NCBI GenBank assembly: GCA_964455095.1
Contig: CAYVUV010000263.1
Location: 1 to 19,528, forward strand
DNA length: 19,528 nucleotides
Direction: 5' to 3'
From: CAYVUV01 sp964455095
GTDB lineage: Bacteria; Desulfobacterota; Binatia; HRBIN30; CADEER01
A program made the position numbers and the translations under genes. Below the pieces are notes generated by a model. It searched no databases. It saw only the letters and a list, made by a program, of their open reading frames with translations, and had not been told where the DNA came from. Positions 7,387 through 15,495 of the stretch are shown in pieces; positions within the stretch are counted from its first letter, which is position 1; each line of letters opens with the position of its first letter.

Positions 7387-8205
7387 ATGAAGCAAAGCAT
7401 ACGGAATGGTTCTCTTGCGGTGGGACTGATGATGGGTATGGCAAGTGCGGCAGGCGCGCTCCCTCCGCCGCGCGCGCGCAGGTGCGGACCTGACTCGGTG
7501 GTGGCGGGGACGGTGTGCCTGGACAGGTACGAGGCGAGCGTATGGCGCGTGCCCAGTCCGACGATCGCGAACGAGCTCCTGGTGAGGAAGATCCAGCTGG
7601 GGCGCGCGACACGGGCCGACCTGGAGGCCGGCGGAGCGACGCAGTTGGGCACGACCGTCGACTATACGCCGTGCAATGACAACGGCCAGAACTGCGCCAA
7701 CGACATCTACGCCGTGAGCCTGCCGTCGGAGATCCCCTCGGCGCGCATCACGTGGTTCCAGGCGCAGGAGGCGTGCGCCAATGCCGGCAAGCGGCTGCCG
7801 ACCAGCGCCGAGTGGCAGGTGGGAGCGAACGGCACGCCGGACCCGGGAACCGACAACGTTACGACGGACTGCAACACCGACACGCGCACCGTGTCTCCCA
7901 CCGGCACACGCAGTAGCTGCGTATCGGCGCGCGGGGCCTTCGATATGGTGGGCAACCTGGCCGAGTGGGTGGCGGACTGGGTGCCACACTCCACGGCGTG
8001 CCCGGGGTGGGGCGGATTCAGCGACGACGCAATGTGCCTCGCCGGAGCGAGTGAGACCACAACCGGCCCTGGCGCGCTGGTGCGCGGCGGCGGCTTCTCG
8101 TCCGTCGCCTCCTTCGGCGGTCCGATTGCCGGCCCGCTCGCTGTCACCGGCACCTTCGCGCCGTCCGGATCGACCATCTTCATCGGCTTTCGCTGCGCCC
8201 GGTAG
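7387..8205 (+). CDS. Secreted SUMF1/formylglycine-generating-enzyme-like protein (probably non-catalytic)
   Basis: 272 residues with a signal peptide (GSLAVGLMMGMASAAGA). FGE-sulfatase-fold landmarks appear in order: SARITWFQAQEACANAGKRL, PTSAEW (about 138-143), FDMVGNLAEWVADW, RGGGF and the terminal GFRCAR. The two catalytic or copper-binding cysteines of true FGE lie shortly before that last motif; the equivalent stretch here (FAPSGSTIFI) has none. It is therefore probably a binding or structural member of the family. Several other cysteines (for example 33, 44, 96, 103, 130) suggest disulfides in an exported protein. GGAGG (7374-7378) precedes two possible starts, GTG 7384 and ATG 7387. 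It lies 28 bp after the preceding secreted protein. Confidence 0.82.
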   Translation: MKQSIRNGSLAVGLMMGMASAAGALPPPRARRCGPDSVVAGTVCLDRYEASVWRVPSPTIANELLVRKIQLGRATRADLEAGGATQLGTTVDYTPCNDNGQNCANDIYAVSLPSEIPSARITWFQAQEACANAGKRLPTSAEWQVGANGTPDPGTDNVTTDCNTDTRTVSPTGTRSSCVSARGAFDMVGNLAEWVADWVPHSTACPGWGGFSDDAMCLAGASETTTGPGALVRGGGFSSVASFGGPIAGPLAVTGTFAPSGSTIFIGFRCAR

Positions 8206-8233
8206 TCAGCGTTCGAGGCACTACGCACGGCCG

Positions 8234-10606
8234 ATGAGAAGACTGCGTACATTCGATCGGGCGCTGCTGGTGTCCCTCCTCGCCCTGTGGGTCGCCTGCG
8301 CAGCGCTGCATGTGAAACAGCTCGTCAGGGGCCAACTGGCGTGGGTGGGCGTGTACGTCGCGGCCGCGGCGGGCCGCGACGCGCTCCCCACCGTCCGCGG
8401 CTTCTGGCCGGGCGCCACACCCGAGGTCTCCGGCGGACTCGCTGTCGGCGACCGTCTGCTCAGCGTTGGCGGAAGCGATTTGCGCGGCGTTGGGCCTTTC
8501 GGTTTCGTGGCGCGCACCTACGCGGCGGCCGCCCAACGCCGCAACTTGCATATCCCGCTCACCTACGAACGCCGCGGCGCCACTGAAAGTACCATGATCG
8601 ATCTCGTCCCCGTCGCCTTTCCGTGGCGCATGTTGCCACTCACCTGCACGCTGGTGATCAGCGGCGCGCTGGTGCTGGCGCGGCGGCCGGGGACGCGCGT
8701 CGCGCGCGCGTACTTCCTGGTCGCCATCGCTTACGGACTGCACTGGACGTTCTTCTTCGGCGGCCGACCGCTGCAAAGCGCTGTCTGGGTGGTTGTCTTC
8801 TTCTGCGCTTCGACGGTGATGCTGCCGCTGATTTTGCGCGCGGCGCTGATCTTTCCCGCCGAGGTCGCGCCCGCCGGCGGGCGGTTGCCGTGGTGGCCGT
8901 GGTTGTTCGCGGTGTTCGGACCGATCTCCCTGAGCTGGATCTACGGCGTTCCGCTGTCGCCGGAGTTGGGCTTCCGCGCCGTCTTCGCCGTCAACGTCGC
9001 GTTCATCGTGACGCTGCTCGCCGTCCTCACGCGCAATTTCCGCCGCGCCAGTCCGAGCGGCCGGCGCCAGCTCAAGTGGATCATGCTGGGCATGTACGTC
9101 GGCACCGTTCCGGTCCTGCTCGCCGACGTCGCCGCGGCCATCGCGCCGCCGCTGTGGTGGCTGCACGAGGTGGCGGCGATCGCCGAGATCGCCATCCCGC
9201 TCTGCGTGCTGATCGCAATCGTGCGCACCAACTACTTCGACGTCGATCGCCTCATCTCCGGCGCGGTGGTCTACTCCGTGCTCTCCGTCCTCACGCTGGC
9301 GGCAGTGCTGGCCGCGGTCCCGCAGGTGGCGCGCGCGGCGAGCCGGGCGACCGATCTCAATCCGCACACGGTCCAGCTCGTGCTCTCGATCGTCGTCGCC
9401 GCCGCCATGGTGCCCGCGCATCGCCTGCTCCTGCCCCACATGGAGCGCGTGCTGTTCCGCGAACGCCATGCGCTGCGCGCGGGCGTCGAGGACCTGCTGC
9501 GCGATCTCGCGGCGGCCGGTCCAGAGGAACTGTTGACGCGCGTCGGCGAGCGCCTCGAGGCGCTGGTATGCCCGCAGGCCTGCGTGATCTACGCGCCGCT
9601 CGGCGAGCGCTTCGTCCCGGTCTTCGCCCGCGGCAGCGACGCACCCCCGACGTTGTCGGCCGAGGCCGCGGCGATCCTCGCTTTGCAGGAGCGCTCGGCA
9701 CCGCTCGACATCGGCCACTGGACGCCGGCGCGCGGGCAGGCGCTGAAGCCCGGCGAGCGCGCCGCGCTCGAGCAGCTGCGCGCCGCCGTGCTGCTGCCGG
9801 TGCGCCGCGGCGGCGATCTCGCTGCCGTCGTCTGTCTCGGGGCCAAGCGCTCGGGCGACATCTACACCGCCACCGACCTGGCGCTGCTCGCCGCCGTCGC
9901 CGACAAGGTCTCGGGCGAGCTGTTGCGCTTCGACACCGCCGTCATCTTGCACGAGGAGCGCCGCATGAGCGCCGCGCTGCGCCACTACGTGCCGCAACCG
10001 GTGGCGGCGCGTCTGGCGCGCGGGCAATCGATCGAAGGCGGCGAGCGCGACGTCTCCGTGCTGTTCGTCGACCTGCGCGGCTACACGACCTACTCCGAGG
10101 CGCAGGCGGTCGGCGCGGTGTTCTCGATGGTCAACCGCTACACCGAAGCCGTGTCGGCGGTGATCCAGCGGCGCGGCGGCACGGTGGTCGAGTTCCTCGG
10201 CGACGGGCTCATGGCGGTGTTCGGGGCGCCCGAGCCGTTGCCCGATCACGCCCGCGTCGCCGTCCAGGCCGGTTGCGAGGTGGTGGAGGCGGTGCGCCGC
10301 CTGGCGCTTGGCCCTTCGGGCGACGCGCCGATCGCGGTCGGTGTCGGCATCGCCAGCGGCCAGGCGTTCGTCGGCAACATCCGCACCAGCGACCGGTTGG
10401 TCTACACCGCCGTCGGCGATGTCGTGAACCTCGCCTCGCGCATCCAGGCTCTGACGCGCGATCTGCACGCGGCAGTCGCCATCGACGATCGAACCCACCG
10501 CACCGCCGGCGACTCGGCGGCGCGTTTCCAACGCCACCAGCGGGTACACATTCGCGGCCGCGCACAGCCGGTCGACGTCTACTCGCTGCCACTCGCCGCC
10601 GCATAG
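8234..10606 (+). CDS. Membrane-bound class III nucleotide cyclase with PDZ-like, 7TM-like and GAF domains
   Basis: 790 residues. Order: a transmembrane helix (about 10-28); a PDZ-like loop with GLAVGDRLLSVGG (about 70-125); a block of about seven membrane helices (about 130-390); a GAF-like domain (about 418-570); a linker helix with YVPQPVAARLARG; and a class III cyclase domain (about 605-785). Catalytic metal ligands are D613 (LFVDLRGYT) and D657 (EFLGDGLMAVFG); transition-state residues are N732 and R736 (GDVVNLASR). The purine-selecting positions are E653 and T725. Glu at the first is as in guanylate cyclases, Thr at the second as in class IIIb enzymes, so ATP versus GTP use is open. ATG 8234 starts the hydrophobic N-terminus and follows the FGE-like stop by 28 bp; no good ribosome site is seen. 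It should turn an envelope or ligand signal into a cyclic nucleotide. Confidence 0.88.
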   Translation: MRRLRTFDRALLVSLLALWVACAALHVKQLVRGQLAWVGVYVAAAAGRDALPTVRGFWPGATPEVSGGLAVGDRLLSVGGSDLRGVGPFGFVARTYAAAAQRRNLHIPLTYERRGATESTMIDLVPVAFPWRMLPLTCTLVISGALVLARRPGTRVARAYFLVAIAYGLHWTFFFGGRPLQSAVWVVVFFCASTVMLPLILRAALIFPAEVAPAGGRLPWWPWLFAVFGPISLSWIYGVPLSPELGFRAVFAVNVAFIVTLLAVLTRNFRRASPSGRRQLKWIMLGMYVGTVPVLLADVAAAIAPPLWWLHEVAAIAEIAIPLCVLIAIVRTNYFDVDRLISGAVVYSVLSVLTLAAVLAAVPQVARAASRATDLNPHTVQLVLSIVVAAAMVPAHRLLLPHMERVLFRERHALRAGVEDLLRDLAAAGPEELLTRVGERLEALVCPQACVIYAPLGERFVPVFARGSDAPPTLSAEAAAILALQERSAPLDIGHWTPARGQALKPGERAALEQLRAAVLLPVRRGGDLAAVVCLGAKRSGDIYTATDLALLAAVADKVSGELLRFDTAVILHEERRMSAALRHYVPQPVAARLARGQSIEGGERDVSVLFVDLRGYTTYSEAQAVGAVFSMVNRYTEAVSAVIQRRGGTVVEFLGDGLMAVFGAPEPLPDHARVAVQAGCEVVEAVRRLALGPSGDAPIAVGVGIASGQAFVGNIRTSDRLVYTAVGDVVNLASRIQALTRDLHAAVAIDDRTHRTAGDSAARFQRHQRVHIRGRAQPVDVYSLPLAAA

Positions 10607-10741
10607 ACGGACGCCTCCAGTGCCTCACTCCACCGGCGCGTCAAACAACGCCACCTTGCACCGCCTCGGCGCATCGTGCTTCATACTTGCGGGCTGCCCT
10701 GGTGCCGCCGGCAAGAAGGGCACTACGGGTCGCGGCGTCGC

Positions 10742-13699
10742 ATGGCTCAGACGAGAAGCGGGATCACATTCGGCCCCTACCGGCTGGACGTCGCCGGTGC
10801 GCGGCTCTGGCGCGGGAACGAACCGGTCGCGATCCAGCCGCGCCCGCTGGCGGTCCTGGCGTATCTCGCCGCGCGGCCGGGGGCCGCGGTCAGCCGCGAC
10901 GAGCTCATCGCGACGTTGTGGTCCGGCACCTACGTCACCAAGGCCGTGCTCAAAGTCGCCGTGCGGGCGATTCGCGAAGCGCTCGACGACGACGCCGACG
11001 CCCCGCGCTATGTCGAGACCGTTGGCCGTGAGGGTTACCGGTTCATCGGCGGGGTCGCCGGCGCCGCACCGGCCCCGCAACGCCCCGGGGCGGCGCCCGC
11101 GCGAGTGACCGTGGTGGGGCGCGAACAGGACCTGGCCCGGCTCCATGCCGGACTGGCGCGGGCGATGGCCGACACCCGGACCATCGTGTTCGTGTCCGGC
11201 GAAGCGGGAATCGGAAAGACGACGCTCATCGACCGCTTCATCGCCGAGGTGGCGCCCGCGGGCGACATCTGCGCGGCGCGCGGACAGTGCCTGGAGCAAT
11301 ACGGAGAAGGGGAAGCGTATCTGCCCATTCTCGAGGCGCTCAGCGGTCTGGTGCGCGACGATCGCAGCGGCGAGCTGCGCGAAACGCTGGGGCGGCATGC
11401 GCCGACCTGGATGTCGCAGCTGGCCGCATCCGCCCCGAATCAACCGGCGCGAGCGCGGCGCGACGCCGCCATCGCCACCATGCCCGCCCGCATGCTGCGC
11501 GAGATGGCCGACGCGCTCGAAGTCGTCACCCTGCACCGCGTCTTGATCCTGGTGCTCGAGGACCTGCAGTGGAGCGATCCGTCGACCGTCGACCTGATCG
11601 ACTGCATCGCCCGCCGGCGCCAACCCGCCCGGCTGTTGGTGATCGGCAGCCTGCGGCCGGTCGCGACGACGGCCGGCGAGCACCCGTTGCGCGGCGTTCA
11701 GCACGAGCTGCAGACGCGCGGACTGTGCGAAGTGATCGCGCTCACGCTGCTGGCGCGCGACGACGTCGCCGCGTACATCGCAGCGCGCTTTGCGGGCGCG
11801 CCGCCCGCCGCCCTGCGCCAGCTCGCGACGCGCGTCTACGAACGCACCGAAGGCAACGCGCTGTTCATGATCAACATGATCAACGACCTCGTCGAAAGTG
11901 GCTTGCTCGCCTGGCGCGATGACCGCTGGCACATCGACGGGTCGATCGATAGCGCCACGGATCGGATTCCGAGCGGACTGCAGGAGCTGATCGGGCGCGG
12001 CATGCGCGGCCTGGCGCCGGAGGTCCGCCAGGTCCTCGAAGCGGCCAGCGTCGCGGGCGACGAGTTCGCCGTCGCCGCCGTCGCGGCGGCGCTGCAGGCC
12101 GATGCCGAGCAGGTCGAAGATGTGTGCGAGCAACTCGCAGCGCAGGAGGCGCTGATTGTCGATACCGGCGTGGCGGAATGGCCGGACGGATCGGTGTCGG
12201 GACGCTACCGCTTCCGGCACGCGCTGTACCGGCGGGTGCTGTACGAAGGCATCGCCGCGGCGCGCCGCGTGCGCTTCCACCACGCCATCGGGCAACGCGA
12301 GGAAGCCGGCTTCGCCGCGCGCGCCGGCGAACACGCCGCCGAGCTGGCGATGCACTTCTCTCGCGGGCGCGCCTACCCGCGCGCGTTGCATTTCCACGAG
12401 CTCGCCGCCGCGGCCGCCCTCGACCGCCACGCCGCGCACGAGGCCGTCGCGCACTGCAGCGCCGCGCTCGAGGCACTCGCGCAGACGACGGGCGATGCCG
12501 CGCCTGCCAACCGCGAGCTCGGGCTCGTTGTCGCCCGGGCAACGCTGCTGATGGCGATCCGCGGCTACGCCGCGTCCGAGACCGAAGAGAGCTTCGCGCG
12601 CGCACGCATGCTCTGCGGCGAATTGCCTGCGAGCCCACAGCTCTATCCGGTGCTGCGCGGGCTGGTTTCGTACCACACCGTCCGCGCCGAGCTCAGCGAG
12701 GCGCGCGCGCTCGGCGAGCAGCTCCTGGACCACGCCGCCCAACGACCAGATGACGGTGCGCTGCAAGTGCAAGCGCACTACGGACACGGTGCGACGTTGT
12801 TCCACATCGGAACCTTGACCGCCGCCCGTCCGCACCTCGAGACGGCTTTGCGCGCCTACGACCCGGCGACGCACCGCCAGCACATCCTCGTCTACGGCGG
12901 CTACGATCCCGGTGTGGCCTGCTCGCTCTGGCTGGCCGGGACACTGACGCTGCAAGGCGAGCTGGACGAAGCGACGGCCCACGCTCGCGAAGGGCACGCG
13001 TTCGCGCACCGCCACGGCGAGTCGTTCTCCCTCGCCTGGGCCTACTGCGGCGTCGCCGCGACGCAACAACTGATCGGCGAGTGGGCGGCGTCCGAAGCCG
13101 CGGCCGCCGAAGGCGTGCGGCTGGCCGAGGAGCACGGCTTCCCGCACGTGCTGGGCATGGCGACGGTCAACCGCGGTTGGTCACTCATGATGCAGGGCAA
13201 GACCGCTGTCGGTTTGGGGATGTTGCGCGACGGCGTAGCTATGGTCGAGCGGACCGGAGCGGGGCTGCTGCGCCCGTCGTACCTGGGCATGCTCGCCGCC
13301 GCCGATCTCATGGAAGGCGACCGCCGATCGGCCGGCGCCCGCTTCGATGAGGCGCTCGCCCTGGCAGAACGCACCGGCGAACGCCTGCACGAGGCGGCGT
13401 TGCTGATCGGCAAGAGCCTGCTGATCGCCTACGGCGGCGCCCCTGGCAGGGCAACGCGCGCCGCCGCCACTGAGGCCGAGGACTGTCTGCGACGCGCGCT
13501 TGACGTCGCCCGCGCCCAGGGCGCGCGACTGCTCGAGCTGCGCGCCGCGGCGGCGCTCGCCGCTCACTGCCGCGAGCGCGGCGACATCGCCGAAGCGCGA
13601 GACGTGCTCACCACGGCCCACGCCTGGTTCGCGAACCGCCCGCCCGCGACGCCCGACATCGAGAACGCGCGCCGCCTGCTGGCCGAGCTCCAGGAGTGA
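10742..13699 (+). CDS. Large transcriptional regulator: OmpR-type winged helix, AAA/STAND ATPase, TPR-like repeats
   Basis: 985 residues. The N-terminal winged helix (about 8-100) starts ITFGPYRLD and carries RPLAVLAYLAARPGAAVSR, then VETVGREGYRFIG at the wing, as in CadC/SARP-type DNA-binding domains. The NTPase follows: Walker A GEAGIGKT (153-160) and Walker B LILVLEDLQWSD (E273/D274), the form seen in signal-transducing ATPases that lie before helical repeats. Residues from about 500 on are alanine-rich helical pairs (HAAELAMHFSRGRAY, EARALGEQLLDHAA) consistent with TPRs. I took ATG 10742, just before the winged-helix start, rather than the upstream GTG 10676, whose extension is not family-like. 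It follows the cyclase by 135 bp. The ligand and targets are unknown. Confidence 0.85.
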   Translation: MAQTRSGITFGPYRLDVAGARLWRGNEPVAIQPRPLAVLAYLAARPGAAVSRDELIATLWSGTYVTKAVLKVAVRAIREALDDDADAPRYVETVGREGYRFIGGVAGAAPAPQRPGAAPARVTVVGREQDLARLHAGLARAMADTRTIVFVSGEAGIGKTTLIDRFIAEVAPAGDICAARGQCLEQYGEGEAYLPILEALSGLVRDDRSGELRETLGRHAPTWMSQLAASAPNQPARARRDAAIATMPARMLREMADALEVVTLHRVLILVLEDLQWSDPSTVDLIDCIARRRQPARLLVIGSLRPVATTAGEHPLRGVQHELQTRGLCEVIALTLLARDDVAAYIAARFAGAPPAALRQLATRVYERTEGNALFMINMINDLVESGLLAWRDDRWHIDGSIDSATDRIPSGLQELIGRGMRGLAPEVRQVLEAASVAGDEFAVAAVAAALQADAEQVEDVCEQLAAQEALIVDTGVAEWPDGSVSGRYRFRHALYRRVLYEGIAAARRVRFHHAIGQREEAGFAARAGEHAAELAMHFSRGRAYPRALHFHELAAAAALDRHAAHEAVAHCSAALEALAQTTGDAAPANRELGLVVARATLLMAIRGYAASETEESFARARMLCGELPASPQLYPVLRGLVSYHTVRAELSEARALGEQLLDHAAQRPDDGALQVQAHYGHGATLFHIGTLTAARPHLETALRAYDPATHRQHILVYGGYDPGVACSLWLAGTLTLQGELDEATAHAREGHAFAHRHGESFSLAWAYCGVAATQQLIGEWAASEAAAAEGVRLAEEHGFPHVLGMATVNRGWSLMMQGKTAVGLGMLRDGVAMVERTGAGLLRPSYLGMLAAADLMEGDRRSAGARFDEALALAERTGERLHEAALLIGKSLLIAYGGAPGRATRAAATEAEDCLRRALDVARAQGARLLELRAAAALAAHCRERGDIAEARDVLTTAHAWFANRPPATPDIENARRLLAELQE

Positions 13700-13742
13700 G
13701 ATCTAGCGGCCTTGCACAGAAACCGAGCGTGCCTCTCCCGGC

Positions 13743-13876
13743 GGGGTCGGAATCGCTATCGGCATCGGAATCGATTCCTGTCTAAGGGATTCCGCGGTTC
13801 CTAGCCGATCGCATCGACACAGGATGCAATTCATTTCGTCGCCCTCGATACCGATTCCGATTCCGATTCCGACCCC
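13743..13876. repeat. Inverted repeat built from GGAATC/GATTCC hexamers
   Basis: Left arm 13743-13774 and right arm 13845-13876 are reverse complements at 28 of 32 positions, with about 70 bp between. The right arm is a short tandem array of GATTCC units that decays into GACCCC/GACTCC up to about 13886; the left arm is a degenerate GGAATC/GGCATC array. It sits in the 278-bp space between two convergent genes (stops at 13699 plus and 13978 minus), where a bidirectional terminator would be expected. A minus-strand open frame (13930-13703) translates part of it as GIGIGI repeats, but nothing else supports a gene. Confidence 0.75.
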
Positions 13877-13977
13877 GACTCCGACCAGAGCGCCGTTCAA
13901 CGGTGACTTCGTGTGCAAAGCCGGATCCATCCACCGAGTCTTCCCCCGAGCTCAGACTGCAACGTCCCCAACGAGCG

Positions 13978-15339
13978 TCAGCGTGACTGAGGGCTCGCGG
14001 CCGGCTTCTGGTTTCCCGCTAGCCCCAGCGTCAGGATCTTCACCACCGGATTGCTCGGGGTCGTCGCGGCCAGAATCTCCTTGAGCCGGGCGGCGACCGC
14101 CGGGCTCTCCAGGATTGAAGTGTGCGTCGCGTTGAAGCCGCGCATCGACCGCGCCTCTTCTTGCGCCTCGTAGCGGAGCTGACTGTTGATGGTGACGACA
14201 TTGTCGGTCGAGCCTTTGCCGCGTAAGCCGAAGAACAGGTGGTAGGCCATCGATTCCGGCAGTCGCCGCCGCTCGGTCTTCGCGGCGTTCTTGTAGAACA
14301 GGCCGTCGAGAAACGGGCTGTTTGGTGCGAGGCCGTACCACGACCGCACGACGATGGGCGAGCTTTCGACAGCCGCCGCGGCCGATTTCATCCCGCCGAG
14401 CGGCGAGGAGATGGTCACGAAGGTATGCACGACGTCGGCTCCGTTGCCCTCGTAGTCCTTGAGCAGGAACGCGCGCGTCACGAGCCCGCCCATGCTGTGC
14501 GCGACGACCACGGCTTCTTTGAAGCGGTACTCCACTCGCAAGCGCACGAAGAGTTGTTCGAGCAATTCGGCGAGCCCATCGAGGCCGGCGCCCGAAGGAT
14601 AGTAAAAGACCCAAGGCTGAAATCGATCGCGGTCGAGTGTGTCGATGAGGTAGCGAAACTCACGCGGCGTGCCGCCGATGCCGTGCACGAACAGCACCGG
14701 GATCTTCTTCGGATCGTAGGCTTGGAGGAAATAGATCCCCGGATGCGTCTCGAGCAGAAAATCGTAGTACTGCCACATTCCCTTGGTGCCGACCTCGGGG
14801 GCGAAGCGCGGATCGTCGAGCGTCCCCACCTCGCCCGTGACACTCATCTTGAAGGCGCTCACACGTTGCTGCTCGGCAGTATCGCGCGTCTCCAGGTCGA
14901 CAACGCTGAAGCTGCTCGCGAAGCGGCCTTGCTGCGGAATGAGAAGGTCGAGGCCTTCGACGCTCTGGCCGGGCGCGAGCAGCAAGGGCTTGTCTGGATC
15001 GGGTACGAGAGCGGGCTCGTTCTCGTAGCGGCCGTCGCCGTTCGCGTCCTCGCAGGCCGCCAGCCAATAGGTCCCGGGCGCAAGCGCGAAGATCCACCGG
15101 CCCGGTTTCTCAGTGACGAAATGGTCGACGAGGTAGAACCCAGACGCGTCGCGCGCCAGGATTCCGACGAACAGCGGGCCGCGCGCCGGCTGCTCGGTCG
15201 AGACGATGCCGCTGACGACGGCATTTTGATCGGCGCGTCGCTGCTGCTCGCGCACGGCGAAGATGGTGGAGCAGCCGCCATGCGCCACGACCACAGCGAC
15301 CGCCAGCCCAACGAAACAAGCGGAGGTACGTCGCGTCAT
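13978..15339 (-). CDS. Exported alpha/beta hydrolase (lipase/esterase type), probable lipoprotein
   Basis: 453 residues. The N-terminal signal MTRRTSACFVGLAVAVVVAHGGC ends in a cysteine at 23 that may be lipidated, although the lipobox is imperfect (HGGC). Residues about 40-135 form a beta-rich domain with DANGDGRYENEP, a calcium-loop-like acidic stretch (98-108). The hydrolase domain follows: oxyanion motif VHGIGG (218-223), nucleophile S282 in VVAHSMGGLV, and likely acid D379 and base H406 (FNATHTSIL). It resembles lipases and acyl-transferring PGAP1-like hydrolases; the substrate is unknown. Base composition is lower (about 52-60% GC in many stretches) than flanking genes. Start ATG 15339 is set by the signal peptide; a frame open further upstream has no signal. 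Confidence 0.82.
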   Translation of the reverse strand: MTRRTSACFVGLAVAVVVAHGGCSTIFAVREQQRRADQNAVVSGIVSTEQPARGPLFVGILARDASGFYLVDHFVTEKPGRWIFALAPGTYWLAACEDANGDGRYENEPALVPDPDKPLLLAPGQSVEGLDLLIPQQGRFASSFSVVDLETRDTAEQQRVSAFKMSVTGEVGTLDDPRFAPEVGTKGMWQYYDFLLETHPGIYFLQAYDPKKIPVLFVHGIGGTPREFRYLIDTLDRDRFQPWVFYYPSGAGLDGLAELLEQLFVRLRVEYRFKEAVVVAHSMGGLVTRAFLLKDYEGNGADVVHTFVTISSPLGGMKSAAAAVESSPIVVRSWYGLAPNSPFLDGLFYKNAAKTERRRLPESMAYHLFFGLRGKGSTDNVVTINSQLRYEAQEEARSMRGFNATHTSILESPAVAARLKEILAATTPSNPVVKILTLGLAGNQKPAASPQSR

Positions 15340-15375
15340 GCAGCCGTCGTACCTGAAGGCATGCCAGCGCGCCAA
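15340..15375 (-). promoter_or_regulatory. Possible promoter of the exported hydrolase, near-leaderless
   Basis: On the minus strand: TTGGCG (15375-15370), 18-nt spacer, TACGAC (15351-15346), 6 nt, ATG at 15339. There is no purine-rich ribosome site before the start. The match to consensus is only moderate. It is listed because the spacing resembles that of vapB and the 50-bp repeat. Confidence 0.3.
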
Positions 15376-15445
15376 GAGCGGCGATGAGCGGCCGATGCGA
15401 TGGGCGCTGAGCTGAATGGGTGCCCAGGAGGGCTGAACGCCGCGA

Positions 15446-15495
15446 CCTGGCCGGTTGAGTTCGCGCCGCGAATCGGGGCACGATGGCCGCCTATG
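15446..15495 (+). promoter_or_regulatory. Repeated 50-bp promoter-like element, copy 1 (before the GMC small subunit)
   Basis: Matches 17968-18017 at 46 of 50 positions, and both copies end exactly at the start codon. It contains TTGAGT (15455-15460), an 18-nt spacer, CACGAT (15479-15484), 8 nt, then ATG 15493. The spacer holds TTCGC-N3-GCGAA, a small palindrome. There is no Shine-Dalgarno, so a leaderless message is likely. Confidence 0.6.

Noticed and set aside
6102..7622. A 21-bp identical sequence in lnt (6102-6122) and the FGE-like gene (7602-7622), both coding RATRADL
   Set aside because: In frame in both genes and short; flanking sequence is unrelated. Probably chance plus codon bias, though slightly unexpected.
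8180..10549. 789-codon open frame on the minus strand opposite the cyclase
   Set aside because: Arginine/histidine/aspartate-rich antisense shadow of a real gene with clear domains; long antisense frames are expected at this GC content.
10607..10741. Promoter before the large regulator (TTGCAC at 10656, CATACT at 10682)
   Set aside because: The 20-nt spacer and weak boxes are not convincing; a promoter is plausible here but not shown.
10625..13147. 840-codon open frame on the minus strand opposite the winged-helix regulator
   Set aside because: No recognisable domain, and it mirrors the codon bias of the plus-strand gene, which has Walker motifs and a winged helix.
13703..13930. Minus-strand 75-codon frame with GIGIGI repeats as a small gene
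   Set aside because: The repeat arises from the GGAATC array; no ribosome site, signal or conserved motif supports coding.
15400..15492. Earlier start for the GMC small subunit at ATG 15400
   Set aside because: It would translate the repeated promoter element, and the added residues do not look like the family N-terminus.
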